Assembly: GCA_003254905.1 (NCBI GenBank)
Contig: QANU01012846.1
Span: forward strand, 532,823 to 596,822
Length of the DNA: 64,000 nucleotides
Reading direction: 5' to 3'
From: Nissolia schottii
Lineage: Eukaryota > Streptophyta > Magnoliopsida > Fabales > Fabaceae
Part shown: positions 1-11,436 of the stretch, in pieces
How positions within the stretch are numbered: the first letter of the stretch is position 1
Layout of the letters: every line of letters starts with the position of its first letter
The notes under the pieces: generated by a model
The model's input: the letters and a program-made list of their open reading frames with translations, nothing else
Databases searched by the model: none
What the model was told of the DNA's origin: nothing
Position numbers and translations under genes: made by a program

Positions 1-372
1 TAGAGATTTTGTTCCTCTCCATTGTTGGTCCCATATTTACTTAATCTTTATTCCTTTTATATATATGTATAAAAGGGATAGAGAAAATCATATGAAGAGG
101 ACGATTGATTTTTGTTGATTCTATCCAGTTGAGAGTGTTACCTTTATTGGGAAGCTCATCCTAATTTGTTGGTGTCTTTGCTAGTTCTGTCTAGCCTGAA
201 CTGTTGCCTCATTTTGTTGGCTCTGCCTAGCCCATCTTGCTTACGTGCAAACGACTCGTCATTCCTGTTTACATACAACATCGACTCCTGGTTTAGCCCA
301 GACTCTTTATTATTGTTATTAGTTCAACCCAACCCATATCATTGTTGCCTCTAAACAGTCTCCCGTTGTTGC
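1..372. other. Intergenic, nothing recognised
   Basis: AT-rich flank of the first solo LTR. The short open frame at 166-354 has no recognisable domain. The last five bases (GTTGC, 368-372) are the likely left target-site duplication of the LTR that follows. Confidence 0.5.
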
Positions 373-1956
373 TGTAACACCCCTAGCTAACTGATTGCGC
401 TTAAGTCGTATGCAATGCTTACTAGGTTGTTAAGTAATTGGTGAGAATACTTATAGTCCTTCATTACTTTTCGAAAATACACGTTTAGGAAAAATATGGA
501 CCATTTTAAAACTTTTTTCTGCTTGTGATTCATTCATAAAGTATGAGCCGTGTGAGAACAAGATATATAATACAAGCAGTAGAGCCTTGGGCTTACAACT
601 ATTAATCAATCCTAGTATAGTCAGTTAGGTAAGCACACACATGGTCCACCACATATATTTACAACAATCCACATAGCATTATAATAAGTTACATATACAT
701 AGCATATCTAACAGAATACATTGTTCAATCCTTACAACAAAAGGTCTATCTAACGCACAACTATATTAGCTCGTCTTCCCAGCCTCTAGGTCTTGCCTCC
801 CTGATACCGGCGGCCCGTACCCCTCCTTCGCAGCTCCTCCTGCTGCTCTTCGTAGCCCTCGTCTGCCCCTAGAATCATGAGCGAGTGGGGGTGAGAACGT
901 GTCGTCCTCAGTAGAATACCTTAGTGTAGGGTTTACTTCTTTATCTCGCTTATGAACCAGGCCACTCAGGAGATCTCTAAGTGTTCATGCATACTAATTT
1001 CCTACTGATTATTATCGTTCATCCTGTTCCTGAGTAGTTTTATCTCTTTGACTATGTGATGGGGAATCTCTAGTCTTTTCCTTATCTAGGTTCTCGTGCT
1101 TTTTTAACTTTGTTTGTTGATACATATAGGTGGTCTTGAGCATTCTCTTGACGATACTTACACATTATGTCTACTTGCATTCATATACTCATACATCACA
1201 TACACATGCATGGGGGGATCGAGGATTCTCTTACGCTTCTGGTCAGACTCGGGACTGGGGTCGCGTACTTCTTGTTACCTCTAGTCCTCCACCTTTGTAA
1301 CCGTGGCCATCTGGTTACAACCTACTTCTGTTCCCAAATTGACGACGACCAGGCAGCGCTTTAACCTGAGTGGTTGCGAACTACCAATGGATAACTCGGG
1401 TCCATTTATCGATTATCAATTGGGCTAACCATCCACCTAGTGGGATGGCAAGGGGCTGGCCCTTGTGACGCAACCAGGCGTGGAGTCATACATCATCATC
1501 ATCATCATCTCTTAGGTGTGATGTCACCCTCATATACATTCATCTTTCTTTTCTTTCTTTCTTGCTTTCTTTATGTTAACATCATTGACCAATCCATCTT
1601 ACTGGACTGGTGAGGGGCTTGTCCGTAGACGTGCCAAGAGAGGGGGATTACCCTAATCATATAACTACGTACTTCTTCAAGATATACCAAGCCTTCTGTA
1701 GTCGGAACCTTCTTAAGATATCATTGTTCCCTAGGGTTCTATTATGCTCTTTGAACTTTAGGTGACGACGCTATAGTTATCTACGGTCGTCCTAAAACCC
1801 TGGCGGCGACCGGGTTCTCATGATGCATGTTATCCTAGGTACAACACCTAGTCACATAGTCACTTATATCGTTATATTTTTGGTTCAAGAATTCGGTGTT
1901 TGGTTGGAGTGTGTGGCCTATGAAAAGTTCTCGTTCAAGGGTAACTTAGTGAGCTA

Positions 1957-2152
1957 AGGTTTCTTCAAGCCGCTCAGCGCCCTGGCTAGACTGCTCAGCG
2001 TCCATGAAGAACTCCTAGGTTACTTAGTCATTCTTGTGCTAGGTCTTTTTCAGGGATTCAGGTCAGGCCGCTTAGCACCTTGGCTAGGCCGCTCAGCCCT
2101 GGACCTCATGCAAGCTCAGCATGCTTGGTTCCGTTGGAGGCCGCTCAGCGGG
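1957..2152. repeat. GCTCAGCG-motif cluster inside LTR
   Basis: The motif GCTCAGCG, or close variants such as GCTTAGCA and GCTCAGCC, recurs at least five times in about 200 bp, separated by GCCCTGGCTAG-like spacers. It lies within the first solo LTR. Similar GC-rich motif clusters are familiar in legume LTRs. Function is unknown. Confidence 0.6.
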
Positions 2153-2498
2153 ACAAATTTTACAGCATTAAAATCTTTCTCAGTGCTTACTGAGGCTTCC
2201 CACACAATTCCAACTAGCACAGTTATATTTTTCTAACATTAAAATCTCATAAAATCATCTTCACATCATTGTCTCTACATGTTTCACATAATCTTTCCTA
2301 AGTCAGTTTCTCAAATATAAACATATAAAATAACATAAAAATTCACATAGACAGTGATGAAAAAAATTTCCTCTTCACGTTGATTTGTCCCTCTTATTTT
2401 TTCTGAGTCCAGTAGCGCAACCGCAATCTGCACGAACAGTATTGAAAATTTTGGAAACGGATCGAAATGACGAAGGAAAATGCTTCAGAGCCATGGGG

Positions 2499-2506
2499 TA
2501 TTTATA
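2499..2506 (-). promoter_or_regulatory. LTR TATA box
   Basis: The minus strand reads TATAAATA followed by CCCC. It corresponds in position and sequence to the TATA box of the second solo LTR at 9009-9016, so it is probably the relic Pol II promoter of the retroelement. Confidence 0.55.
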
Positions 2507-3044
2507 CCCGTGTATGGTGGTGGCCACTGAGGCCCTTTTAAATTAATTAATTATTATTATTATTATATTATAATATCCTTATATAATATACATTCATTGC
2601 ACTTATCCCTGCCCCTGTTGGCAGGATAAGTTTGAAATGAAACTATTTAGCATCTTAGTATAATTTTGATCATGTTTAATCACGTTTAATCATTAATCGC
2701 TTGTGTACTGATATTTTAAAAATATTCTGGATACATAGTCACGATCTACTAATTATTTCGGTCAGGCGGTTATGTCCAGTTGAGTTATTCGTGAACATAT
2801 CTCCGTAAAAGTATATTTTACAGATACTTTTGGGATCTGACGGAATTTTGGTATTGGCCGAAAATTAATACGACAATCGCAAAATTTTCGTGAGCTTACA
2901 AAACCATTATTTTGACTGGTATTTTAGATTTAAGAAACCTTTATAATTAATTTTTAATCTAAATAATCGTCTCGTGACTACTTTAATTACGTGGGATTAT
3001 TAATTACGTGAAACCTTTGTAAAGAAAAAAGTTAGAATTTTACC

Positions 3045-3239
3045 GTTGTCACTGCGATGTCCCTGTTGTTACCTCCATGCAATCCCTACTGCCTCATTGT
3101 TCCTACTTATGCTTACATCCAGACTCAACATGTTCCCTATTTTTATACTTTAGTTTACAAACTCAAGTTGGTTTCACCTATTTTAGTTTGAGGAGGAATA
3201 CTACGATTAAAGTTATATTATAAACATTATAATTATTTT
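3045..3239. other. Intergenic; LTR target duplication
   Basis: The first bases (GTTGT) are the right-hand imperfect target duplication of the solo LTR. Nothing else was recognised before the hairpin repeat. Confidence 0.4.
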
Positions 3240-3352
3240 ATAAATTATGTAACATATTTAGTATATAGACTAATTTAATTTTCTTATATTTATATATATA
3301 AAAAGAGAGAAAATTAAATTAGTTTATATACTAAATATGTTATATAATTTAT
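3240..3352. repeat. Near-perfect 44-bp inverted repeat (hairpin/MITE)
   Basis: The left arm (3240-3283) and right arm (3309-3352) are reverse complements over 44 bases with only two mismatches, separated by a 25-base AT-rich loop. A transcript would fold into a long hairpin. The most economical reading is a short foldback MITE; a small-RNA precursor is possible but not shown. Confidence 0.8.
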
Positions 3353-3950
3353 GCATAAGTTCATTGTAATCTACACACAACACTCATCAATTGACTCATC
3401 AATTTATCAAGATCATTCTCCCTATTATTGTTACTGTTGTCTTTTGTCTCTAGTATTTTTACTGCTCCAACTTGGTATCTAACAAAAGAAAAATAACAAA
3501 AAAAACTGATAATAAGGACATGGTGGTCTACTTCAACGGTCAATGTTCAATCGTCGTGTTCATACATTCCCTAGTTCACACTTCACATGCACCTGCATCA
3601 CATGACCCATCATACCTTATCGTGCCTTACTATTGATTAGCTGTATTAAATCAGTTCGTTCGATTTTCTTTTTGGGTACAAAAATCGTCACATTTCACTC
3701 CAGAAAAAAGTGTAGTTAGGTAGTTTAATTTGATAGATTCCTCGTTTTCTTTAGATGTGGCCAACTGATTATTGTTTAATAACTACAAATATATCTGTCT
3801 TAGACCATAATGCTCCATCCATATATTATCGTTAATGAATTACAAAAATTCGTTAATGAACAGCTTTTTGAGAGGCTATAATAGAATTATTTTTTTATTT
3901 AACAAAAAGGACAACTATTATTCACGTCGTGATGAAACGGTCTTTATCTT
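3353..3950. other. Intergenic, promoter side of thioredoxin gene
   Basis: AT-rich sequence without recognisable coding content. It precedes the probable transcribed 5' exon of the thioredoxin gene and presumably holds its promoter. No convincing TATA box was selected. Confidence 0.35.
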
Positions 3951-4433
3951 CTTCCAGCTAATGCTACGCTCTTAGTTTCCCACCCCAAATCTGAAAATTA
4001 GGCTTTCCAAGCGATCTCAATTCTCAAGTCCCAAATTTTGCAGGTATGTAACTCATTAGTGGATGTACATCCTTGGCTTTCTTTCAATTTTTTGATGTCC
4101 AATCTATCTGCACAATATAATCCCCTTCTCATCCTTCAAATCTTTTTTTGTTTTGTTTTTTTTTTAAATTTTAATGGCTCTCTTTTTCTTGCTCCGTGTA
4201 AATTGATGTAGAGATAGCAACTTTCAGTTCCTGATATAGAAATTGGGTTATGAGAGTCAAGCTGATGGCATAAACTCCTTTGTTGAGTTTGGGTTTTAAT
4301 GGACCACACTGTTTCCTTTTTGTGTTCTCTTTGATTTTTTGAGAGACAGAGTAATTTGTTGTGCCGAAATATTTGGTGCTTCTGCTTGCAGGCTTCATTA
4401 AATTTTACAATCTGCGGCTTCAAGAACATTTAC

Positions 4434-6248
4434 ATGGGTATTTGCATGGGTATTTGTGTGACTAAGGTGAGAATATTTGGATTCTTCATTCAGAATCATT
4501 ATAGTTATTCCAATTTCTCGCTATACTCCCTGTCTATTCAGTTGGGTTACAATCAGCTTATGCATAGAATCTGTGCCTTGTTTCTTTATCTTTAAACTTT
4601 GTGTCAGGTAAAGTTTCACATATATCTATTGGGGCTAGCTAAAGGGCTCATTTTTAACTTCAGAATATATGAGAATACATTTTTTCTTTTCATTTCCCCC
4701 TACTCATTCTACACTCCTGTGTTGTCCCAGTGATTGTGTGAGAAGCCCAGTTGGTCTTCTGTCAGCTTAGTACTACTGCTTACCTGTTTGATGGTTCTGC
4801 AATTTTTGTTAGATCTCAATGCTTCTACAACTCTGTAATGTATCAGTTCAAGTCATTCCTTGGCAATTCAATTGACTGAAGTTTATGTTCCTAATGCTTG
4901 CAGCCTAAAGCTAAAGATGACGATTCTGATCATAATGTGGAGTTTGTTTCTGGGAATGTGCAACTTATTACCAGCGAAGAATCTTGGAACCAAAAGTTGG
5001 AACAGGCAAGGAAGGATGGCAAAATTGTGAGTTTTTCCATCTTTTTGAATTTGTAGCACAGTAATATTTATTGCTATCCGAAGGCCTATTACCATTTTAT
5101 TGTTCTGTTTGGTTGATCCCCTATTAATTTACCGTGCCTGTGTATAGTTGGTAACATGAATAAGATGTATTTCCAGTGCTTGACAGCAGAGCCTCCATAA
5201 TCCCTCTAGGAAGTTTTTGTTTATTTCAGATTGATATCTACATTCAAGAGTTCATTTCTAATTTCTAACACACAAACTGCAGCTCTCACTTAGTTTCTTT
5301 TCAATATATTTAGTTCCTTATCATGCAAGCTTTCTTAAGTCTGTTTCAATTATATTTCAAAGGATAACCAACTTGGTACTGTCTTAAGTCTTAACTAATG
5401 GGAAACCTTGCGCTGTGACGCAATACTATTCTCAAAGTTGGCATGCATAGATGCTACGATTTATTCTTAAACTTTATAAAAAGGATATAACTTGATATTC
5501 TCAAAATTGGCATGAGGAGGTCATGAATGGTTTGCAAAGGACAACCTTCATCGATCTGTTAACATGATTTTACTATGAAAGATCTAGTGGCGGTGTATAA
5601 TTTATGGCCAACTAGGTATTATCTTTGTGCAGTGCATACTAGTGTGCTTAATTTTCTTTAGGCACAATAATTAATACTGAAAGTTTCATGTTCAACAGGT
5701 GATTGCAAATTTCAGTGCTTCGTGGTGTGGTCCTTGTAAGATCATTGCACCATATTATGGCGAGTTGTCAGAGAAACACCCATCCATTATGTTCTTATTA
5801 ATAGACGTGGATGAACTAACAGTAAGTTGTGAAGCTACAAATTTTATTAGTTTTTCATGTGATTATTTTGTGATTAAACCTTAATAAAATATATTAATTT
5901 CAGTTTAACCATGAACACAAAACATTTCCAAGTTACTCCAAAAATCAATACATTGCTTCAACGAGCACTAGGCCTCCTGCAAAAAATCTTCATTTGGAAA
6001 TTGTCTTGGATGATGATGTAGTTTCTCCCTGGTGGATGTTATGGGGGAATAAATGATGTCCTGCAACACTCTACTGAACATGTTTTTGTATCTTGCAGGA
6101 CTTCAGTACATCCTTGGACATCAAAGCCACACCAACTTTCTTCTTTCTTAGAGATGGAAAAGAGATTGACAGACTTGTAGGAGCCAACAAGCCAGAGCTA
6201 CAGAAGAAGATTGCTGCTATTGCTGATTCAGTTCCTCGGCATCAATAA
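4434..6248 (+). CDS. TRXH9: Thioredoxin h-type, h9 subclass
   Basis: Small dithiol-disulfide oxidoreductase of 142 residues. Coding exons: 4434-4466, 4904-5026, 5699-5821, 6099-6248; all introns are GT-AG in phase 0. A probable 5'-UTR intron runs 4044-4391. The active site WCGPC occupies residues 61-65, within FSASWCGPCKII. The conserved cis-proline region (KATPTFFF) and a C-terminal GANKPELQKK follow. The N-terminus MGIC fits N-myristoylation of Gly2 and palmitoylation of Cys4, known in this subclass for membrane association and cell-to-cell movement. Unusually, the first eight residues are a tandem duplication, MGICMGIC, encoded by a duplicated 12-bp unit. The second ATG at 4446 matches the usual family start, so the first may be an added start codon. 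Confidence 0.93.
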
Positions 6249-6623
6249 TGATTGTTATTTTATTCTCATTCGTGAAAGCTATGTCCTCTCTTCACACTAA
6301 AACCCCCTGTGGTGGTTGTGTTTCTTTGTGACTGTTGTCATTGTATAGAGAAATTCTTGTACGCCCTGATAGAGCTCTGTTCCATATGTAAATTTATGAA
6401 ATTCTTGTAGGAACTTGTATTCGTATTGATGTCACTGTAGTTAGACAAGTTTGTCTTGCGGAATGTCAAAAACTTGTGGTGCCTTGCTGTTTGACAATTT
6501 TAATTTTGGTGACAGTTGGTGGGTAGGATTTGATTCTGACAGCACTGCCGTCACCCGGGTAACGTAAATTTTATTGTTCTGTGGACGAATAATACTTGAT
6601 ACGAATCTAATGGGTGTATAATA

Positions 6624-6894
6624 CTCTCTCCGTCCTTTTGTTTGGTAATTTTAGACCAAAAAATACAGTTTAAAAAATCATTTAATTGATATTAAGATAG
6701 AAAAAAATATAAAATGTATAAACAAAATTAATCTTGAGCAATAAATGTTATAGTTATTAAGTGTTATGAGAAGTATGAGAAATAATAAAGGTATAGGTGT
6801 AAAAAATGTATTTAATATTTTTTTAATCTAATTAAATGACAATTAATGTTACACAAATTTTTGTTTAAGAAACGACAATAAAAATTGAAGGGAG
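6624..6894. mobile_element. Stowaway-like MITE
   Basis: A 271-bp AT-rich element. The left end starts CTCTCTCCGTCC and the right end is the reverse complement of CTCCCTTCAATTTT. Both are flanked by TA (6622-6623 and 6895-6896), the target duplication of Tc1/mariner Stowaway elements. The ends resemble the CTCCCTCCGTCC consensus of plant Stowaways. No coding capacity. Confidence 0.7.
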
Positions 6895-7130
6895 TATCTC
6901 ATTAGGAGTGAGTAAGTGACATAAGAGTGCAAATGGAAATGTTAGAAAATAAAAAATAAAAATAATTATAATTAAATAATAAAAATATGAGTTTTTTTTT
7001 TTTACTATAATGCCTATGTTTATGAAATTTATTACCGAATTATTTTAAAACATATTATAAAATTACATCGATTTTGGACAGCGTGACAAGTGAGCTGATG
7101 TGCAGGGTCACGTAGGACTTGTCAAATCGG

Positions 7131-7290
7131 TTGGCATTTTAGTCTTGAAATCGTCAACTGTATTGACATTTTTGGTCTTGAAATTACCAACTCTCTTGGC
7201 ATTTTTCTTTTAAAATCATCAACTCTCTTGGCATTTTTGTACTAAAATTGCTAACTCTCTTGGCGTTTTACAGGTTAAAATGAGATTACC
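7131..7290. repeat. 32-33 bp minisatellite, about 4.7 copies
   Basis: Successive units begin TTGGCATTTT or a one-base variant and end in AACTCTC or AACTGTA. Starts recur every 32-33 bases from 7131, and the fifth copy (at 7260) is partial and diverged. Downstream, up to about 7390, related GGCG/CGCC segments form imperfect inverted pieces. Confidence 0.7.
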
Positions 7291-8429
7291 AATTTAAACT
7301 ATAAATCGCCTATAGGTTTGGCGTTTTAAAAGGAAAATCGTTAAAAAAATGACGCTTTCAACCTATAAACGCCTACAAATTTAGCGATTATATTAAAAAT
7401 AAAAAAATAGTTATAAGTTGATTTTTTTATTTTAATTTTTTGTAATAAAAACATGTAATGTCTTTTTTATCTACATTATTAATAAAAATGATGGCTTTGA
7501 CGTAATTGGTTCAAGTTGAATTTGGGAGCAACTTGATCCTTGCATTTGGGTCATTGATTTTAAAATCGACGGTTTACATTGAACTAGTATAAAATAACTA
7601 TTTAACCCTTGAAAAATTTTACATCTAAAATTGGATAATTGCATTTTGACCCTTGATAAATTTTCTTTCTCTTTACTACCTGTCAAGATAAAATATTAAT
7701 GTCTTTAACCTAAATTAATTTAATTGATTAGCAATATTAGTAACGTTAGTGTTAGGTTTTATTTGAAGAAAAGTTAATTTAGGTTAATGATCTCTCCCAC
7801 AATTAACTAATATCAATTAAAGAACAAAAATACTTTGTGTACACCCTAAACACATACATCCGTACATACACCACCAGATTATATGTAATCAATGACAGTT
7901 ATACGGGCTACAGTAAACTTTTCTCATTTACAATATCATGCGACTCTCCACGCGATTTTCTCAACCATATCACAAACGAAAACGCACTCTGACGTGATTT
8001 TCTCAACGAGATCACACACAAACCTTTCAAACAATTTATTCTGAGCTACATAATCCGCATACAGAAGCATTTTTGAAGTGAATCATTTTCGTGTTGTTTA
8101 TGGAGTGTAAAATAATATTGCAGAATATGATATCTGATTGTAGTGCACAAACTTTATATGACTGAGTGCACAAACATTACCAGTGTCAGTGCACAAACAT
8201 TAGGTACTTATGTACAATACTGTGATGTTACTCAAGCATAAATAAGTTCACAATCTTTATACATTTTTAATGAACAAAATTTATAACAATTAGTTTACAT
8301 ACATGTGTACACACACTTTTAAACATTCTAATGCATAAACTTTACATATATGCATATTACTTAATGTATAGTTAAGTATTTTTGTAGATTATGATATCAG
8401 ATTTTTAGTGCACAAACATTNTTATAAGA
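7291..8429. other. AT-rich repeat zone with TGCACAAAC motifs
   Basis: No gene was recognised. From about 7835 (GTGTACACCCTAAAC) the sequence enters a dispersed repeat in which TGCACAAACTTTA or TGCACAAACATTA recurs many times. The same repeat resumes after the solo LTR at 11443 and a related copy sits in intron 1 of the alpha-galactosidase gene near 24.8 kb. One undetermined base (n) is at 8421. Confidence 0.5.
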
Positions 8430-8434
8430 CCTAG
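8430..8434. repeat. Left target-site duplication CCTAG
   Basis: CCTAG directly precedes the TG of the solo LTR and is repeated exactly at 11437-11441 after its CA end. Confidence 0.85.
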
Positions 8435-9008
8435 TGTAACATCCTGCTCTCTCCTTGGCAGAATTTCGCTAGATAATTATCTTGATAGTCCCATTTTCGA
8501 GTGAACCATTAGAATCATGAACTCTTAGGATTAAAATTGTCTGTAGAAATATTTCTATTCGTTTTCTGAAAATTCTGCAGACACTAGAATAAACCTTTTT
8601 TGCCATCTAAATACAACCGTGCGTCCAAAGTATCTGTAAAAGGTACGGCTACAGACAAGAATCCACAAATACCCCACGTGAACCTATATTGTTACTTATA
8701 AAAATTACGGGATCACAAAGACATGATCGGAATATTTTTAGAACAACCGTACGCGAAGTACCGGGACTGGGAACAATAAAACCAGATCAAAATTGATATG
8801 TCGGAGACCTTTAATTCTCGGCCACACAAGTGACCAAGACTCAAAGGCCATTCATGGCCACAAAGAGGCCAAGTGGCCTAGTCAAAGGAGTCAAAGATGA
8901 CTCATGGGGGTTAGTCACCATATATGATGTCATCGACGACATAAGCGAGGGGCAATTTGAAAATTTGGTCCAAAGGCAAAATGGGGAAGTGAACTTCGGC
9001 CCCAAGGC

Positions 9009-9016
9009 TATAAATA
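9009..9016 (+). promoter_or_regulatory. LTR TATA box
   Basis: TATAAATA followed by a C-run, 575 bp into the solo LTR. Position and context match the TATA box in the inverted copy at 2499-2506. Confidence 0.6.
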
Positions 9017-10297
9017 CCCCCCCAAATCTGAAAATTTGGAGAAAAATTAGGAAACCTTGCCAAAGCTTTGTCCGATCACACAATCGACTGTTATTCTATC
9101 AAACCAAAAACCGAGACACTTCCTACATCAAACCCATTTCAGATTCTTCAAAAATTCCCAAACCTTAACCTACAAAAAGCCCTCAAAATCCCTAGAGAAA
9201 GCTTGGAGAAACTCATCCCAAGAAGAATTAGGAAGCAGCATAGCAAGCTAGAAGTTCACAGGAAACACCGAAACTGTAAAACGTGGGTAAACTGACTTAT
9301 CCACTGTGGTTGTATGTTAGAGGATTTATGCTATTAGGATGATTTTATGTGACTTTGATTTATATATGTGTTGTTGGTAATTGTCTGAATCTGCTGGTGT
9401 TGTCTGTGATTCTGTCAGAAGTTAGGAAAGCCTAAGCTAAAACTAGGGCTATGGCACGTTTTTGAAATGAACTGTATGCTGGGATTTTTATCATGAAAAA
9501 CTAATGTCATTTTTGAGTTCTACACGAAAAATTGAGTGGGGATGTCAAGTTTTATGATTTTTGGAGTCCCTGATAAATTTCTCAGCAAACAGACAGAAAA
9601 CGGGGTTTTTGGGAAATAAGGGTAAAACGGGAATTTCGTGTTTTGGGCTGAAAAATTGGGTTGATTTTCAAAAAACAGGACGTTTACAGGGGCAAAATAG
9701 CAATTTTGGGAAAAAGGGGAAAACTACAATTTTGTGGAGTTGGGATTAAAATCTGAATTTCTAAACATGAAAAATGATCTTAGGGCTATCAAAAACCTTG
9801 GGGTAAGGTCTTGGATCTCTTCGGTTTATGATCACTAATTTCTGACAGAAAACAGATACCTGTTTGTTGGTTGTTAGAATTATGTTTGCCTGAGTTTAAG
9901 AAATGACTTGGAACACGAAATTATGCCTTTTATATATGATTGGAAATTCATGATAAATGTTCTTAAGAAATTGGAACAAGAAACCTTGCAGGATATGGAA
10001 AATTGCAAGAAGTCCGTGACCTATGAGACTTCAGGGTACGCTATGCGGCTCGAAACTCTAAGTCATAGGACTCTTTTAAATAAAGCTTTAAAGCTACTTG
10101 CAATTATCCATGAATCCGCTAATTTTCATAGCAAATTATCTGTTACGAAATATTGGACTATGTTGTGCTATGTGAACTGTTGGACTGAATTATGGCTGTT
10201 GAACTGAACTGACTAAAGGAAAGGTATGGAAAGGAACCCTAGGACATGACGTCACTAAGTCCCTAATAATAATAATGAGAATGATAAGTACACTGCT

Positions 10298-10410
10298 GAT
10301 AACGCCGATAGGGCATGCTAGTAGTGGAAAGCTCCCCTGGTAGCGTCGATAGGGCATGCCAACGGGACAAATGTATCTTTCCTAGCTGCGTCGATAGGGC
10401 CGGCAGGAAA
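10298..10410 (+). repeat. Triplicated GCGTCGATAGGGC motif
   Basis: Three copies of a unit reading (GC)GTCGATAGGGC, the first with CGCC instead of CGTC, lie within about 110 bp inside the solo LTR. Two are followed by ATGC and one by CGGC. The spacing is irregular, so this is a motif cluster and not a strict tandem array. Confidence 0.6.
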
Positions 10411-11436
10411 GACAAGCTGAAACCTGGGATTATCCTGTCCCTAGCATAAGGACGCCATTCCTAGTACAAGAATGGATACTCCTATCGTGAGTGATGATAT
10501 TTCGTGAGAAGCAGAACCACTTAGGTTAAGCGTTGCCTGTCCTCACGGTACTGAGATAAAACGTAGCTTGTATCGTTAGGCCACCGCTACGAGGGGGTTG
10601 AGCTTGAGTATGTGCTCTAAGTGATATACAACTGTACATAAGTGGATGTGCGCAGAAGCTTATAATTAAAATGGGCACGGTTATAAGTGGACGCCAGCTA
10701 AAGCTTATTATGTGACAATGTGTGACTTAAGGATTTGACTAGAGGACCAATGACTTAGATAAGGAAGATAGGTTCCCTGATCACCTAGTAAACTAGATTA
10801 AGCTGCTCAGGCTTAGTATGAATCTTAATAACTAGTAGGGATATAGTATAATTGTAACACCTAGAAACCCCTGAGCTGCCTGAAGCATAAATGAGACAAA
10901 GCAAATCCCCCAAAACCCAAGGTTTCCCACTGAGAACACAACGTTCTCACCACACTCATTTGTGACTTCAGGATCAGATGTGGAGCAAAAGGAGTTAACA
11001 CCCCGATGGAGCAATATACGGGGGAGGAACACGAGGAGTTGGAGGACTGGTATTAGATTGGAACTATAGAGAACAAAGTCTATGTTTTGTGATATACTAA
11101 TATGTACTTGTATGTGACCTCTATGATACTATAAGTGTAATTGTGATGTGAATATATGACATGGACCACTTGCTGCTATGTTGTTGTGAATATCGTGTAT
11201 GCTTAATTATGCTAGCTAACATGCTAATGTTACTGCTCGCAATATACGCTATATTGTGAATAAAGGCTGCTAGTTTACTTTATGCGACGTATGAGAAAAG
11301 TTTAAATTGGTCCATATTTTTGTAACCTTATTTTGAATACATAAAATGAGACTAAGTATTATCCCAATCAAAGTGGATAACAACTTAGTAAGCAAGTTTG
11401 CGACTTAAGCATAAACTAGCTAGCTAGGGTGTTTCA

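Larger units (their letters stand above)
373..3044 (-). mobile_element. Solo LTR, Ty3/gypsy-like, minus orientation
   Basis: The sequence reads as an LTR on the minus strand. Its 3' end at 373 (TGTAACACCCCTAGC on the plus strand) matches the reverse complement of the 3' end of the LTR at 8435-11436, and shared blocks continue inward, including AAAATATGGACCA followed by a TTTAAA-rich stretch near 494. A TATAAATACCCC promoter motif lies about 540 bp from the 5' end, as in the other copy. Flanks are GTTGC on the left and GTTGT on the right (4 of 5 identical), consistent with an aged 5-bp target duplication. No gag, pol or second LTR is present, so this is a solo LTR left by unequal recombination. 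The family is probably a Tekay/Del-like chromovirus, inferred from the TGTAACATCC-type terminus. Confidence 0.7.
8435..11436 (+). mobile_element. Solo LTR, Ty3/gypsy-like, 3002 bp
   Basis: Begins TGTAACATCC and ends GGTGTTTCA, with perfect 5-bp flanking duplications (CCTAG). It has no internal region and no second LTR. A TATA box followed by CCCC lies at 9009. It shares its 3' end and several internal blocks with the inverted solo LTR at 373-3044. The TGTAACATCC start and 3-kb length suggest a Tekay/Del-like chromovirus, but without gag-pol this remains inference. Open frames inside it (8830-9168, 9908-10207) span promoter and leader sequence and are not treated as genes. Confidence 0.85.

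Noticed and set aside
4136-4429. 97-codon minus-strand frame
   Set aside because: It lies in the probable 5'-UTR intron of the thioredoxin gene on the opposite strand, with no recognisable domain.
8830-9168. 112-codon plus-strand frame
   Set aside because: It lies within the solo LTR and spans its TATA box and leader, with no recognisable domain.
9908-10207. 99-codon plus-strand frame
   Set aside because: Located inside the solo LTR with no similarity to a known protein family; probably chance.
10298-10410. Regular repeats considered as a CRISPR-like array
   Set aside because: Only three copies, irregular spacing, inside a plant LTR; CRISPR arrays are not expected in a plant nuclear genome.
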